Assembly: GCA_016508695.1 (NCBI GenBank)
Contig: VNKQ01000006.1
Coordinates: forward strand, 1,426,001-1,490,000
DNA from: Hyphodiscus hymeniophilus
Taxonomy: Eukaryota > Ascomycota > Leotiomycetes > Helotiales > Hyphodiscaceae
DNA: 64,000 nucleotides
Direction: 5' to 3'
Both the position numbers and the translations under genes were made by a program. This document shows, one piece after another, positions 23,480 to 34,819 of this stretch; the first letter of the stretch is position 1; each line of letters starts with the position of its first letter. A model generated the notes under the pieces. That model worked only from the letters and a program-made list of their open reading frames with translations, did no database searches and was not told where the DNA came from.

Positions 23480-24370
23480 TGCCGGAGGTTCGGAGGAGGT
23501 GTTGGTTTGGTGCCAGCCACAGGAAGGGAGGGTGAGTAGTAGGTAAAGTCGGTCTTAAAAAGAGAGCACGTTCGCCGAGGCTGGGAATGAGCCTTCAGAT
23601 TGCGGCTACGATATCACAACACCAGTAAATCAACCAAAAACAATCCAATTCAAATTAAGTTTAATTCAGTTAATTCAAGTCAAATCTAGAGAGAGGCAAA
23701 CAAACCGAAAAACCCCGCCACCAAACAAGCGCAAGTGAACGTACGACAGTATGATGGATTGCATGATCGAGATGAACAAGTCGGATTCGGCGCCCAGAAA
23801 CGAGTCGAGTTGAGTTCATTCATTCATTCATCCGGAAGCCGGACAAAGAAAGCGACAGTAGTAGTAGAGTGAGTGAGTGCCCGCTTTCGTAAAGTCCGAA
23901 TGTAACGTAAGCAGACTCTTGTTTTCCTCGCCACGTGATCCCCACCAGCAAGCGAGGCCAAGATAGTCAAGCTCGCCTGCAAAGGAACGGGCCACTGATT
24001 CCCTCCAACTGCTGCAACTCCATCAACTCTTTACCCGACAAAGAGAACGAGCGCCCAAAGAGGTAAATGATGGATTAAACAACCATCTTGGTATGACGCC
24101 TACCTGAGAGATTAGTGAGAGATTATTAATCTCTTGGCCAAGGGGGAGCTAAAACGGTCCCCCATTGGCTCCATTACACATGCCGTATCGAATCATCTAC
24201 TAATCCGCCCCGTGCTGGTGGTGGATTCCTCGGTGCTTACATATCATCGTCGACTTCCTCGGCGAACTCGTTCCCAAAGGAAGACCGCATCACGACCGCT
24301 TACCAATACTGAACCTTGGAAAACGTGGCGTGGGACCATCCGATGCCCAAACGTCGCCCGCAGCTCGAGG

Positions 24371-24416
24371 CAGATCCAAGCAGATCAAGGCAGATTAGAT
24401 CAAGGCAGATCAAGGC
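24371..24416 (+). repeat. CAGATCAAGG decamer tandem repeat
   Basis: About four imperfect copies of CAGATCAAGG, one of them expanded to 15 nt, in non-coding sequence. Confidence 0.75.
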
Positions 24417-26570
24417 GCCTGGTTATGGGGTCAATGTCGCTCTCGAAGTAGACTCGCTTCCCCCTTTGAGGAACTCTCGACAGGCCGCTGCATCTTACTA
24501 ATCCCGACATTCCCACTTCCCACGCAGAGGATCCTCATTAAGTTTCAAGTGGTCGATTCCCTTATGAGTTGCCTTTGGAGGTTGGATGGATTTAGACGTC
24601 CTCATGCACTCGCACCACGCCTGTGTTCAGGAGCATCTTACCCCATCCAGCAAATGCATGGTGGCACAACACACTCCGTACGCTGCAGGGACATCACAGC
24701 ACGTGAATGCTTTCCTTTCCAGACACGGCAAAGGCGGGTGCCCCGGAATTGGCTGCGTTCAAGCTGCTAGCTGAGAAGGTAATTCCAGTCTCCAGGTCGG
24801 TACTGGGACATGTGGCACATTCCTTCTTACTCAGCTTCCAAATTCTGTAGGGCAAGGACAAGCGAGGCATTTACACTCTACCGATACTTCGTGTCCCAGT
24901 AAATGCAGTTTTCGTGTATGCGCCTACCGAAGGCTCTTTGTAACTGGGATTTCTGGCTCACTTTGAATCTTGATGGTGAAGTGGATGGCCTTTGGTTCAT
25001 GGTCAAGTCTGTGGAGGCTCACATTGCGACTTCTTGGACGTCTTACTGACTTCTGCTCGAACATCATCAGCCTCTCTTCCAGGAGGCCATGATTTGGCAA
25101 CACCGCTCGGGAGATCGAATTAAGTTCAGGAGACACCGTCAAGTAGGGCTGAGTACCTACGTCACTTATGCTTAATGCAATGCTCGAAGCTTCATCCGCA
25201 TTATTACGGTTACGTATCCGGCATTGCATAGCATTAGCTTCGGCGATGTAACCTGCATACATATCCACCATAGCTCCGACTATGCATGCAGCGCACAGCG
25301 TCTGAGTATTCCCCTTTCTGCAAAAGCTCTATTCAATGAGCCAGAGGCGAGCTCTAGACCTATCTGTTTCGACCTAATATCTCCTCGGATTTAAAATGAG
25401 ATGCGAGATTCTCCATCTTCAAAAGCCGGCTTTGTACGACCTTCTTACATATGTACATATGTACTTATGCACTGTTCAGTGTTCAGTCTCACGCCTCCGT
25501 AGCGGGATTTTCGTTAAAGTCGCCGAACTTCTTGTTGGAATTTGGTGGAAAGCTCGGTTGCTCACTCTTAACCCTCTCTTATCGCCATGTCACTTATCCT
25601 GATATCCATCTAGTACTTTTCAAATCACTTGTCTGCACCTCCTAGCAAGTACTAGCATGTCCAAGTTGCATACTACTTCGCAGGCATTAACAGTCCAGTG
25701 TGCCGAGTATCGTATCAATCTATCACTTCCATTGCATCACAGCTCTGACTGTTGCCATGTTTTCGCGCATACTTTCATCACAAATATCGAATATTGATTA
25801 AGCAGTAATGTTGAGTGTGAGCTCTTGCCCACCTCATGACTGCAACCAGCATCTACAATGCTCTCAATTCCAAATAATCTGGCAGACGCTAGGTAGATCT
25901 CATTCCAATGTTTCATCTCATCGTGACTCAAGCGAGGCGTCGCGAAGCTTGCAAAGCCCAGTTGTCCAGTCGGCGGATCTTGAACAGAGTCTACTCAGAG
26001 CTCCAAAGATGGGGGACGGTCTTGGGACAGTGGGGGTGATTAAGCATTCATGCACTCATTAGCTGGCCCGATTGACCATTTTCTTGGACCGCATTCAACT
26101 CTCTTCGTTAAAAGCCGTATACGTTGCTCCACACATAAGGATCATCTTAGCTCATCAGACATGATTCGGGCCGGTACTCTGGACTCCCTCGTGCCGGAGA
26201 GTCGCATTCAAACAAACTGATGCTAGCGGACAAGTATGTACATGCATTCAATGCTGCTGTGGTACACAACTCCTTGAGCCTGTTGAGTCTAGTAATCTAA
26301 AAAAGCTGACTGTACTGTACACCTATCCGCCGCACACGTGACGTTTCGGATGGCGACCATTCTGTTTGCGAGGCGGTCTGAGAGAGCGAGAGGAAGGTAG
26401 GCTATTTTCTGAAGATGGATTTCTAACTGGCCTGATATGAGGAAAGAAGCGGCTGGGCAATGTGGCGTGCCCTACCACCATCGCGAATGCACTGATATTG
26501 CTCTAGTCGCTTAACCCTTCTCGGCCTTACTCAGCAAAGTCCAGTCATAGATCGTGCGTGGTGTATCATT

Positions 26571-26605
26571 GCTTCAGTCAAGTCCGCTTCAGTCAAGTCC
26601 GCTTC
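26571..26605 (+). repeat. 15-bp tandem repeat, 2.3 copies
   Basis: The unit GCTTCAGTCAAGTCC is repeated twice perfectly and begins a third copy. Non-coding. Confidence 0.85.
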
Positions 26606-27842
26606 GGCGAAAAATTGAAGTCTCGGCCCGTGGTGGATATTAAAGAAATTCACCAGTTGTTCCTGCTCGAAAAAGTATCCTTCGGCGAACAATTTGGCTT
26701 AGTGGCCATCATCTTCATCCATCGGTAATTCCGCCGGCTCCCTCACCCTTTCGTCGATCCTTTCTTCTTCCTTGGCTTGGCACCCTCTCGCATGCTATTC
26801 GGAATGAAAGAATATCTGTGATCTTTCAACAATGATGCTGTGCGCTCGAGGTGAAAGCCGAGGTGGGTGCAGAGCTGGGGATAGGTATCTCTCTTCCATC
26901 CGTTGGCGAGTTGAAAGTATGATCGGTCAACTATCAGGAGAAGTCCAGCATTGTGAGGTTCAATATCATGATTTTTTTTATTTCTATTTCACCATCGTGC
27001 TGTCGGAGCATCCCACGAGGACTGAATGATGGGAGTACAGCTACTGCTGCGGAAGTTATACGACTAATGATAGCATAAATTGAATATCGCCCTAACCATT
27101 TCATCAACTAATATCTCAAACCTCCTGGACTGCGTGATACTGTACAGCATATCTCAAAATACCCAACAAAACCAACATCCCTTCAGCATCAACCCAGTCA
27201 CGTGAGCGTGAGGAACATGTACATACACGGCCCAGACATCAGTTGTCAGCCTCCTCCTTGCATTTCCGAGCGTAACATCATGAGTGACAACCTACAGGCT
27301 GAATCTCGCCCACCACGCTCAGATAATACTCTCATCGATCGCGACACCATCGGGAAACGCTACGGCATATCTCACTCCCGGCTCAGGTGTCTAACAGTTA
27401 AGTAAACGCCTCACAGGTACGCTTGCTGTCCTTCACGCTCGCGAAGGCATCGTGAGGAGTAGTGCGGTATGAAAGGATCGCAGTACGCTGGTGCAAGCAT
27501 GATCGTCACGTAGAATGGCAGTGCTGTTGAGGGGAGGGGTTAATGTGATATTTGGGATCGCGAGTGCACTGTTGATGGGGGATGTCTAGGTCTGGAGGGC
27601 TGGTGATGGAGATCGAAAGGGCGAACTGTGATGCGAGACGTGCGTGGTGACAGTTTTCTTATTCTCCGAGAAAGCTCATGCTCCTTGTCGTTCAGTCACG
27701 AACATGGACAGGAGAGGTGGAGATTCAGGGAAGTGCTATCTTTTCCTACTACTAACAAATGCATATTCTGCCCGCTTCAACGCCTTTTATTACCCATACC
27801 TATTTCCCATAGCTAGTGTTACGACATCTTTTGAAAGGATGT

Positions 27843-30249
27843 CTAAGAATAGGCATTGCCTAGATCGTGTTCCTGTCCTCAGTTAGTTAAATAATTGAGA
27901 TACCAGCGGGTAATGAATGACCTACCTTCATATATTCCGCCCCTTTCTCGAAATATTCCTCCTTACTGACAGCCGCCGCCTTCCACTTCGCACCGCCTGC
28001 CCATTTCGCAGCACCCTTCCAAGCATCCAACACCGGGTCCTTCGCCCTTCTCGTCTTGATTTCCATCTCGGCCGGCAGCTGCGCTCTCAGGCCCTCCCTT
28101 AAACGCTCGTCAAAACTGCTGAACAAACTATTCCCACCAGTCAGGAAGATGTCCCTGAGAAAGTCTTGCTGCGGCGCAATGCCATTTAAGCGATGTGTCA
28201 AGATGTCAGCTGCAATCTCCACGATGCCTGCTTGGTCGAGTCCCGCAATAGAAGGCTGGAAGATTACCTCAGGGACTCGAATTCGCTCGACGTTGAGATG
28301 AAGCTGGTGTGCTTCAGCCTGACTTCCTGGATCGAATGGTCGAGGACCACGAAGGAAAGCGTGAACGAGAGACTTGGTCCAGTCTGTTTGTGCATCGAGT
28401 GTATGTTGATCCGTGAAATCGGGGTCATATTTCAGGAGGTCTGCTTCGAGCGTCTTCAGACTTGCACCCAGATCTTCTTCTTCCTCATCATCACTTCCTT
28501 CCCCCGTGGCGATTTGGCGATAGACACCCCAATCATCATCATTGGCACCGAAATTGTCGTCGTCGTTTCCACGCCGACGTTTCTTCGTTGGGTTGTCAGA
28601 TGCGAGATTTGCGATGGATTTCATACGATTTTGAGATGCGAGAGATTTGCGGTTTCCCAGATCGGCTTTGAGACGTTCGCGGTCTTTCACCTTCTGGACA
28701 AGGTCTGCACGGGCGTTGCGTCGTTCTTGCAGCCAGCCCTCAAGATCGTTCTCTCGTTTCTCCTCATCCGCTCGTTGCTCCTCTGCTACACGGGCTTTCT
28801 CTTTCTCCTTCTCTGCTTTGGCGCGAGCGCGAGCTTCATGGTTAGATTTCATGAGTCTTTGGTGCCGCTTCTGCTTGATGCCTGCTTCATCTAGCTGCTC
28901 ATCTGGAACTTCTAGGAGGCTGAAATCAGGCTCTTCGACTTCCTCCTCGATCTCAGGACCGCCGACGTCTTTAGTGCGAGCTTTTCGGATAGAGCGGTCG
29001 AGCTCCTTAATGGTTCGTTCTAGGGCTGCTTCGTCTTTCATGTCCTCCGCATCCAAGAGTCGCTTACTTTCTTTCTTACTTTCATTGGATATCTTGCTCT
29101 GTAGATCGCGGTAGTAGTCCAATTCTTGCTCTTTGCGAATCAGCTTCTCTAGTCGCATCTTAGCAGCTTGCTCCTGGAGACGGCGGCCACTCTCTTTTCG
29201 CTTCTCTGCTATGCGAGCGAGCTCTTCTTCGCTTTTTTGAATGATCACCTCTTCTGTATAGGGAAATTGAATGACATGATCGCGGTCTTCGAGGCCGGTC
29301 CAATCCAGGTAAGTACTTAGTTCTTGGTCATAGTCTCGAGATAGGTAACAGTGATCTCGGATCATGTATTCCATCTGCGAAGAGTTGAGCTTTCCTGGGA
29401 ACGTTGGGTATTTGAGGCGGATAAGCTTGAGAAGATATTCGGCGCTTTGTGAGCCTCCCCAATTGAGTCTTGTTGCTTGGGTCAATAAGGCCTTCGAATT
29501 CAGGACTGGAATTAAATGGGTCGAGCTGTGAGAAGAGGAGACAACAAGTCCAGTTTTGCCGTTATTGTAGTCGTAGGAGAACAGGGAGTCGATTCCATAG
29601 GCCAGGGAGGGAGCTGAATAGCATTCGAACACAATCTCTGTCATGGCTGTATTCAATGTTAGCTTAGCACATTACAAACGTCCGAGATGCTTACATTTTC
29701 GCGAATACGGCAGATTTGCCACAGCCTCTGTCATTACAATAGGCATGTCTATCCCTCCATTGGATCCATTTATACCCAGCTTAATGAAGACATAATCCAG
29801 GATCGATTCCATGACATCCCAATTACTGACAATGCCGCTTCCTGCTTCGAATGCATTCCTCATATGTCCCTTCGCGGTCGTGTCTGCGTACACATCGGCA
29901 CCCACGAACGAAAAGGCCTTGCCAATCTTACGGTCTCGATATTTCGAGAAGATGGGTGTGATATTGAGCCGGGGCGCATTTTCGAAGGACCAGCCTGCGC
30001 GGGTCTCCGAGGAGCCTTTTTAATGTTTTAGCATATGCTAGTAGTAAGGTTGAGCAAAGGGGATGTACCATTGTCAATCACAATTGCTGCTCTTTCTGGT
30101 CCCCGCGATCTCGCCTGCCTGTACCCATCTGGCTGGCTTGCTAAGTATCGCTCGAAATGTAGCTCTCTCGGCGTATATAGCTGGGGCGGTGGAGCAGATA
30201 TTTGGGGATCTGAAGCTTGCGTTGATGGATCGATAGCAGAGGGCGCCAT
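27843..30249 (-). CDS. arp5: Actin-related protein 5, INO80 complex subunit
   Basis: Four exons: 30249..30069, 30015..29695, 29646..27926 and 27872..27843, with introns of 53, 48 and 53 bp; 750 residues. The actin-fold start AIVIDNG-SSETRAGW spans intron 1. Then come VTEAVANLPYSRKS-MTEIVFECYSAPSLAYGIDS and the late actin motif DIFLTGGNSLF. A long charged, coiled-coil insertion (about residues 300-560, rich in E, K, R and D) interrupts the actin fold, as in other Arp5 proteins. The 30-nt last exon supplies the conserved ending KEHDLGNAYS. The upstream part of the first open frame (to 30486) is leader. Arp5 with Ies6 forms the nucleosome-engaging module that couples INO80 ATPase activity to remodelling. 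IES6 lies about 1.2 kb upstream on the other strand. Confidence 0.93.
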
Positions 30250-30810
30250 CTTCTCTACTTTGGTAATGATCGTCTCAATTGAGGGATATGTGTTAAAACA
30301 TGGTGGTGAGTTTGTGTCTTTCAATTTCACAGGAATGAGTTGTGGTAAGACTGGCGAACGATTAGGTTGATGAATAGCTCTGGGGCTAAGAATGAATCTG
30401 GTTGTTGCGGCTGATAATTTGACGTTCGGTGATTTACTCGAGTAACTGGTGACAGCAAGGCTGACAAACGCGAGGCTGACAACCAACTACACATTCCAAC
30501 ATTTCATACAATAGGTATTTACTTTTATATACAATATCGTATGGACACACAGAGGGGCTCTTTCTTAACCAATTCGGGAAGAAAAAACCTATCACGCACT
30601 CTGGGTTCGATCCAACGACTGACATTGCAGACCAAAGTACCTGCCTGACAGGTTTAACGAAGCATTTTATAAAGGCCAGATAACACGTGAAAAATATCCC
30701 ACGGTCAGGCTTGGAAATGTAACATTAACAGCGTGATCGTAATATCATTTTCTATCTCAATTCCCCGCCAGACGCCAATCCCTAATCAAGCCAACACTCC
30801 CATCCAAGGC
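30250..30810. other. ARP5 promoter / DAD4 3' region
   Basis: 561 bp between the ARP5 start codon and the DAD4 stop codon, both on the minus strand. No additional gene found. Confidence 0.5.
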
Positions 30811-31235
30811 TCACGAAGGATCCTTGAGACTGTCCGTTGCTGTCATAGAGTTAGCCAACAAATTGCTGCCCAAGGTCTAGGATGACAATGAAACTAACCT
30901 TCCAAATGGAAGAGCACATTGGACTGGTAGTTCTTGAACATCTGAGCAACTAATTCCACGTTCATATTCTGAATGTTGATTTCCTATGTGTGTCAGGACA
31001 GGCAGCAATAGTTTTAGCTAAACTCAACCCACTTGGAGGCTCTTGTTGAGGAGCATGATAGCTTCATTGAGTTTCTCCTGTAAAGCATTAGCAGTGCTCG
31101 AATCTGGCGGGTCAAGGTTCCTTACCACATTGTTGATAATACGGGAAAGCAGTAAATTCTGCTGGTGCTCATGAGGGCTTTCCTACACCGTAATCAGTCC
31201 CAGTTCTTAAAGCGAAGTGAATGTGACTATACCAT
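30811..31235 (-). CDS. dad4: DASH/DAM1 complex subunit Dad4
   Basis: A 72-residue protein spread over five exons, too short for simple frame searches: 31235..31233 (only the ATG), 31182..31126, 31077..31033, 30983..30899 and 30839..30811. Introns are 50, 48, 49 and 59 bp, all GT..AG. The joined frame starts MESPHEHQQNLLLSRIINNV, continues EKLNEAIMLLNKSLQ and EINIQNMNVELVAQMF, and ends HLEATDSLKDPS. This matches Dad4 along its whole length and equals the yeast size. Dad4 belongs to the ring-forming DASH complex, which couples kinetochores to microtubule plus ends. The promoter is shared head-to-head with IES6. Confidence 0.95.
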
Positions 31236-31441
31236 TTTTGTGCCGTCGCATGTCTCGATGTTGAGTCGTGATGTTGACGCGTTTGCAGAATAGGGATCTT
31301 AGCCGCAAAACTCGGAGCACATGATTGGCTGGTACCATAAACTCCATTCGCGCCTCTCTCTCAAGCTTGGTGTCGTTTCCAAACCTTCATAACCTTCTCT
31401 AAATTCCATCTGCTCTATCTCATATCTACCTAGACTACAAG
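31236..31441. promoter_or_regulatory. Shared divergent promoter of dad4 and ies6
   Basis: Only 206 bp separate the two divergent start codons, so the two core promoters must overlap or abut. The plus-strand side is C/T-rich up to the IES6 ATG. No specific factor site is claimed. Confidence 0.6.
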
Positions 31442-32014
31442 ATGGCTCCTGCAACCCCCGAAGCTGAAGCCCATCAGGCTCTCATCGAACAAATCGATAT
31501 CCACCAAATTCCAAAGCCCTTTCGAAACAGCCACTGGAAACCCAACCAGCGTCGCAACAAGAACATCAAGACCATTTTGGGCGATGCAGTACGCAAAGAA
31601 GCCTCTCTCATGCCAACGCAGGACAATTCTGGCATAGCAACCCCTGCCGCCGACGACTTCGACACATCTACAGACGGTGATTCTACCCCAGCCAATTCCA
31701 CCCCAGCTTCTACATTGCAGCCCAATCTAGCACAAGCATCCCGAAACTTGTCGAAGCTGGTCTTGGAGAGGAACATGAGATCCAACGGTTTCTCAACTGC
31801 TCCCAATGCCACGTATACGAATATTGAGTCAGCGCCTAGTCTAGCACATCCGAGACATTACTGTGATATTACGGGACTGTCGGCACCGTATACGGACCCC
31901 AAGACCAGATTGAGATATCATGACAAGGAGATATTCGGAGTCATCAGAACATTGGGGCAAGGGGTTGCAGAGCAATACTTGGAGGCTAGAGGGGCCCATA
32001 CGGTATTGAAGTGA
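31442..32014 (+). CDS. ies6: INO80 complex subunit Ies6 (YL1 C-terminal domain)
   Basis: A single-exon frame of 190 residues. The N-terminal motif KPFRNSHWKPNQRRNKN and the TILGDA segment match Ies6. A low-complexity S/T/P/D stretch follows (about residues 55-105). The last 50 residues form the YL1_C domain: HYCDITGLSAPYTDPKTRLR, then YHDKEIFGVIRTL and the conserved QYLEARG end. Ies6 pairs with Arp5 to form a submodule of the INO80 chromatin remodeller that binds the nucleosome. The shared YL1_C domain also occurs in Swc2/YL1, but that protein is much larger. Confidence 0.93.
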   Translation: MAPATPEAEAHQALIEQIDIHQIPKPFRNSHWKPNQRRNKNIKTILGDAVRKEASLMPTQDNSGIATPAADDFDTSTDGDSTPANSTPASTLQPNLAQASRNLSKLVLERNMRSNGFSTAPNATYTNIESAPSLAHPRHYCDITGLSAPYTDPKTRLRYHDKEIFGVIRTLGQGVAEQYLEARGAHTVLK

Positions 32015-32803
32015 AGGTGCCGGCATATATATGGATTGAAATTCTGTTGTATAGCTAGGAAAGTTCACTGCCAGATGTGAAAGCACATTACAGATGCAGG
32101 TACAAAGGAATGGACCGGGATGCAGCAATTGCTTGGAACCCACAACACCGGTCGTGCGTTACGACGAATAGCGGGCAGCCTGGACATCCAATATCGAGAT
32201 GCTGAGGGACTAGGGATGGTTGCCTGAAGATTTAGCAAAGAAGCAGCATCAAAGGTATCTGATATGTCTGACCGACAAAGTCAAGCGCATCCTACCCACC
32301 TGCCATCTTTCAACGACAGGTTCAGGGAAAGTGCTCCGGCTTAATCGCGATCATGATATGTCATTATATGCCTAAAGATGACGGGGTACCGAGAGCATAT
32401 AGAAGAATGAAACTCAGTTACCAGAACAAGATGTCCTGATTGTCATGGCAATGTCTTCAACTTGGGTCCAACTTTCAGCACGTGAAATTGCTGTCCTTAT
32501 ACAAACCTTGCTTTTCGAGCCTTGAACAACGTGTCCATTCTGGTAGGAAGCCATCCTCTTGGCTTGTTACAAGCACTGGTGTCCATTTTTGTTTCTTTGA
32601 GATTGATGCAAATTGTCGAAGTTCAAGAAAATGCTGCGGGAGAGAAAAGAACGCCGCTAGACAAGCCTCATCGCGAACTGCCTCCGTGCGCGCGTCTCTC
32701 GAGGCCAACTCTCCATATCGCAGACAAGCTTCTGTTCAGCCCACGACTAACACAATTTCCTCTCACCAGAGCGCAAATTACTCCTACAGAGATAAACGCC
32801 AAG
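32015..32803. other. Intergenic region ies6-got1
   Basis: Tandem genes flank it. It holds the IES6 3' flank and the GOT1 promoter. Frames of 60-145 codons within it have no motifs and largely overlap on opposite strands. Confidence 0.4.
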
Positions 32804-33524
32804 ATGCCTACCATGTGGCTATCGGACACTCAGAGTACGTTTCCCCAGCTTCCGCGGACTTTGGTTGGGAAACGAGTTGAGACGCCGAGGTGAAGAGAGC
32901 AATGCGCCAGCAGCAATTGATGTGGTTTTGGAGAGAATGCAGAGGATAGAAGCTGACACATGGGTCAATCAGAGATCGGTGTAGTGTTCTGCTCAGGTGG
33001 TGGGTATGAATATATCCTACGTGCTTCGGCGCACAAGTCAGCACTGATCGGTTTCTAGGGGGGTTCTTCTTGATCGGAGGTGTCCTGCTGTTCTTTGATA
33101 GAGCTATGTAAGTACCTTCTCCTATCATCTGCTCAAAGATTACCACTGATGTTTCTGCCTCCAGGCTTGCAATGGGCAACGTTTGTCTCCCTTCCCCTAC
33201 CGGCCCCTTCTCTCTAATAAAAGTTAGATCCTTTTCCTCATCGGCCTCACAATTATAATTGGACCTCAAAAGACCCTCCTTTTCTTCGCACGCCGTCAGA
33301 AGCTGAAAGGAACAGGAGCCTTCTTCGGTGGCCTAGCTCTGATTCTGTTACGTTGGCCCTTGATCGGTTTCATGGTCGAGTTATACGGAATCTTCATCTT
33401 GTTTGGGGATTTCTTGGGCACAATTGCTGGCTTTGCGAGGAATATCCCGGTCATTGGTCCATATATTGGAATGGCTGTTGATAGGGCGGGTGTTTCTGTC
33501 AGGGGGTCTGAGTTACCTGTCTGA
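32804..33524 (+). CDS. got1: Golgi transport protein Got1
   Basis: Five exons: 32804..32834, 32973..32996, 33059..33107, 33165..33180 (a 16-nt micro-exon) and 33228..33524, giving 138 residues, the same as yeast Got1. The joined start reads MPTMWLSDTQ-KIGVVFCS-GGFFLIGG, then VLLFFDRAM-LAMGN-ILFLIG, followed by GPQKTLLFFARRQKLKG and ending GVSVRGSELPV. Four hydrophobic segments fit the Got1/Sft2-like tetraspan fold. The protein is involved in ER-to-Golgi and Golgi vesicle fusion. The donor of intron 2 (GTGGTG) is non-consensus and is the least certain boundary; a slightly different junction could change one or two glycines. Confidence 0.92.
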
Positions 33525-34080
33525 GAGATGGGTTGAAAAACATGGACCTGAGAGATGGAACCCTGGAGCTGAGGGAGGCATTTAATTATAAGAGGATATC
33601 TGCGGACACCCGGTGGTGGATCTTCTCAGAGGCTCGTAGATGGGCGATTTGGTATCAGGTTGTACAGTATGGCATGAGGCCTTTGCAAAGCCCTGGCGTT
33701 AAGATTTAGAGCGATCCAAAGCTGCAAAGTTGAGCCATGCTCCTTACCTAGCTTATGTACCGAAAAGGAACTTGACTATCAGGAGCTCATCGAACCGAGT
33801 GAAAGCGCTCTACTCTTTACTGGTTCGTATGCAAGGCTCTTATACTCATTAGCAGTCAACGGAAAGAAGAAAAGGTTATGGAAAGGTCGTGTATTCGTCA
33901 CTTATGCAAAGCCCTCCACCCAACCTGCTTGCAAGGCCATCATCATTCTCCACGTCGGTCATAGACACTCTTCTAGTATTTATTGGCCGACTGGATGCCT
34001 AGAATGCCCCCGTACAGTATGTAATATCCCCATCTCTCCTGACTTCATCTTCCAATGTCGATCATTCGTGAAAACCCCAT
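33525..34080. other. Convergent 3' region got1-profilin
   Basis: The two genes end toward each other across 556 bp. No further gene seen. Confidence 0.4.
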
Positions 34081-34819
34081 CTAGTAACCAGTGCTAATCA
34101 AGTAGTCCGCCAATTGTTCGACCGTCTGTGCAGAGTTCCCGGCGATCATCCCCTCGGCGTAGTGAGCAATGAGGATAGCTTGAGTGGTCTTGACTATGAC
34201 AACACCTTCTCTACCCTGTTACAAAAGTCAGTTGACTGACTTGAATGTTTTAAAGACTCGGTTTCGAGAATGCATGCTTGGGTGCCGAGTGAGGATACGA
34301 ATATCAAGAGATGGGTTACGAACCTTTCTTGCGTAAAGACTTCGGTCCTCCGCTTTTGTAAGAACATATCTCTCTCCAGCAACGTGCAATCCCTCAGCGT
34401 AAAGCTTGTCTGCCTTGCCACTCAAACCAGACACGATCTCCTGCATCTCAGTTGGGGAGACCTGGACCCCCGGTCAGCTCAGATATCACCTAATTCTGCC
34501 ATGTAGTCACGGTATAATTCATGCTTAACCAGCGTTCGAGTATGATGGAGTTTGGGGATCGATGGTATTGGACGTACTGTGAAACCAGGACTCTGAGCCC
34601 AAACGCTGTCGCCTTTGATGCTGTAGATAGCTCCCTTATCGACATGTCCGCTGCCTACAAGGCTATAATGCAATCAGCTTAGCCATTTTATTATTATGTA
34701 TCCCAAATGGTCGTTGTAACGTACCTAGAGTCGATATATGCTATTATCTTCATGTCAGCCCAGCTCAAGGAGGGGTAAATGTTAATATCCGGGCCACATT
34801 ACGTACCTTGCCACGACAT
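34081..34819 (-). CDS. Profilin
   Basis: Five exons: 34819..34807, 34740..34725 (a 16-nt micro-exon), 34662..34578, 34461..34324 and 34215..34081, with introns of 66, 62, 116 and 108 bp; 128 residues. The joined frame begins MSWQ-AYIDS-SLVGSGHVDKG, the classic profilin N-terminus with its poly-proline-contacting W and Y. It continues SVWAQSPGFT-VSPTEM, GERYVLTKAEDRSLYARK and GREGVVIVKTTQAIL, and ends AEGMIAGNSAQTVEQL before the terminal DYLISTGY. Profilin binds actin monomers, poly-proline (formins) and phosphoinositides, and supports actin assembly at hyphal tips. The gene is essential or near-essential in most fungi. Confidence 0.96.

Larger units (their letters stand above)
22948..27842. 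other. 4.9-kb gene-poor stretch between kapC and ARP5
   Basis: The first kilobase (to about 23950) is probably the promoter and spliced leader of the bZIP gene. It holds the minisatellite and trinucleotide repeats listed separately. From 24000 to 27840 no open frame exceeds about 115 codons, and none shows motifs or a convincing splice structure. A 12-bp perfect palindrome GTACATATGTAC is at 25453-25464. CACGTG boxes occur near 23932, 26335 and 27199. It could hold non-coding transcription or old decayed sequence; neither can be shown here. Confidence 0.35.

Noticed and set aside
28193..28894. 233-codon plus-strand frame
   Set aside because: Antisense shadow of the ARP5 exon 3, which has clear family motifs.
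30590..30625. GGTTCGATCC, resembling a tRNA B box
   Set aside because: The flanking bases do not form a T stem, and no acceptor or anticodon arm can be drawn.
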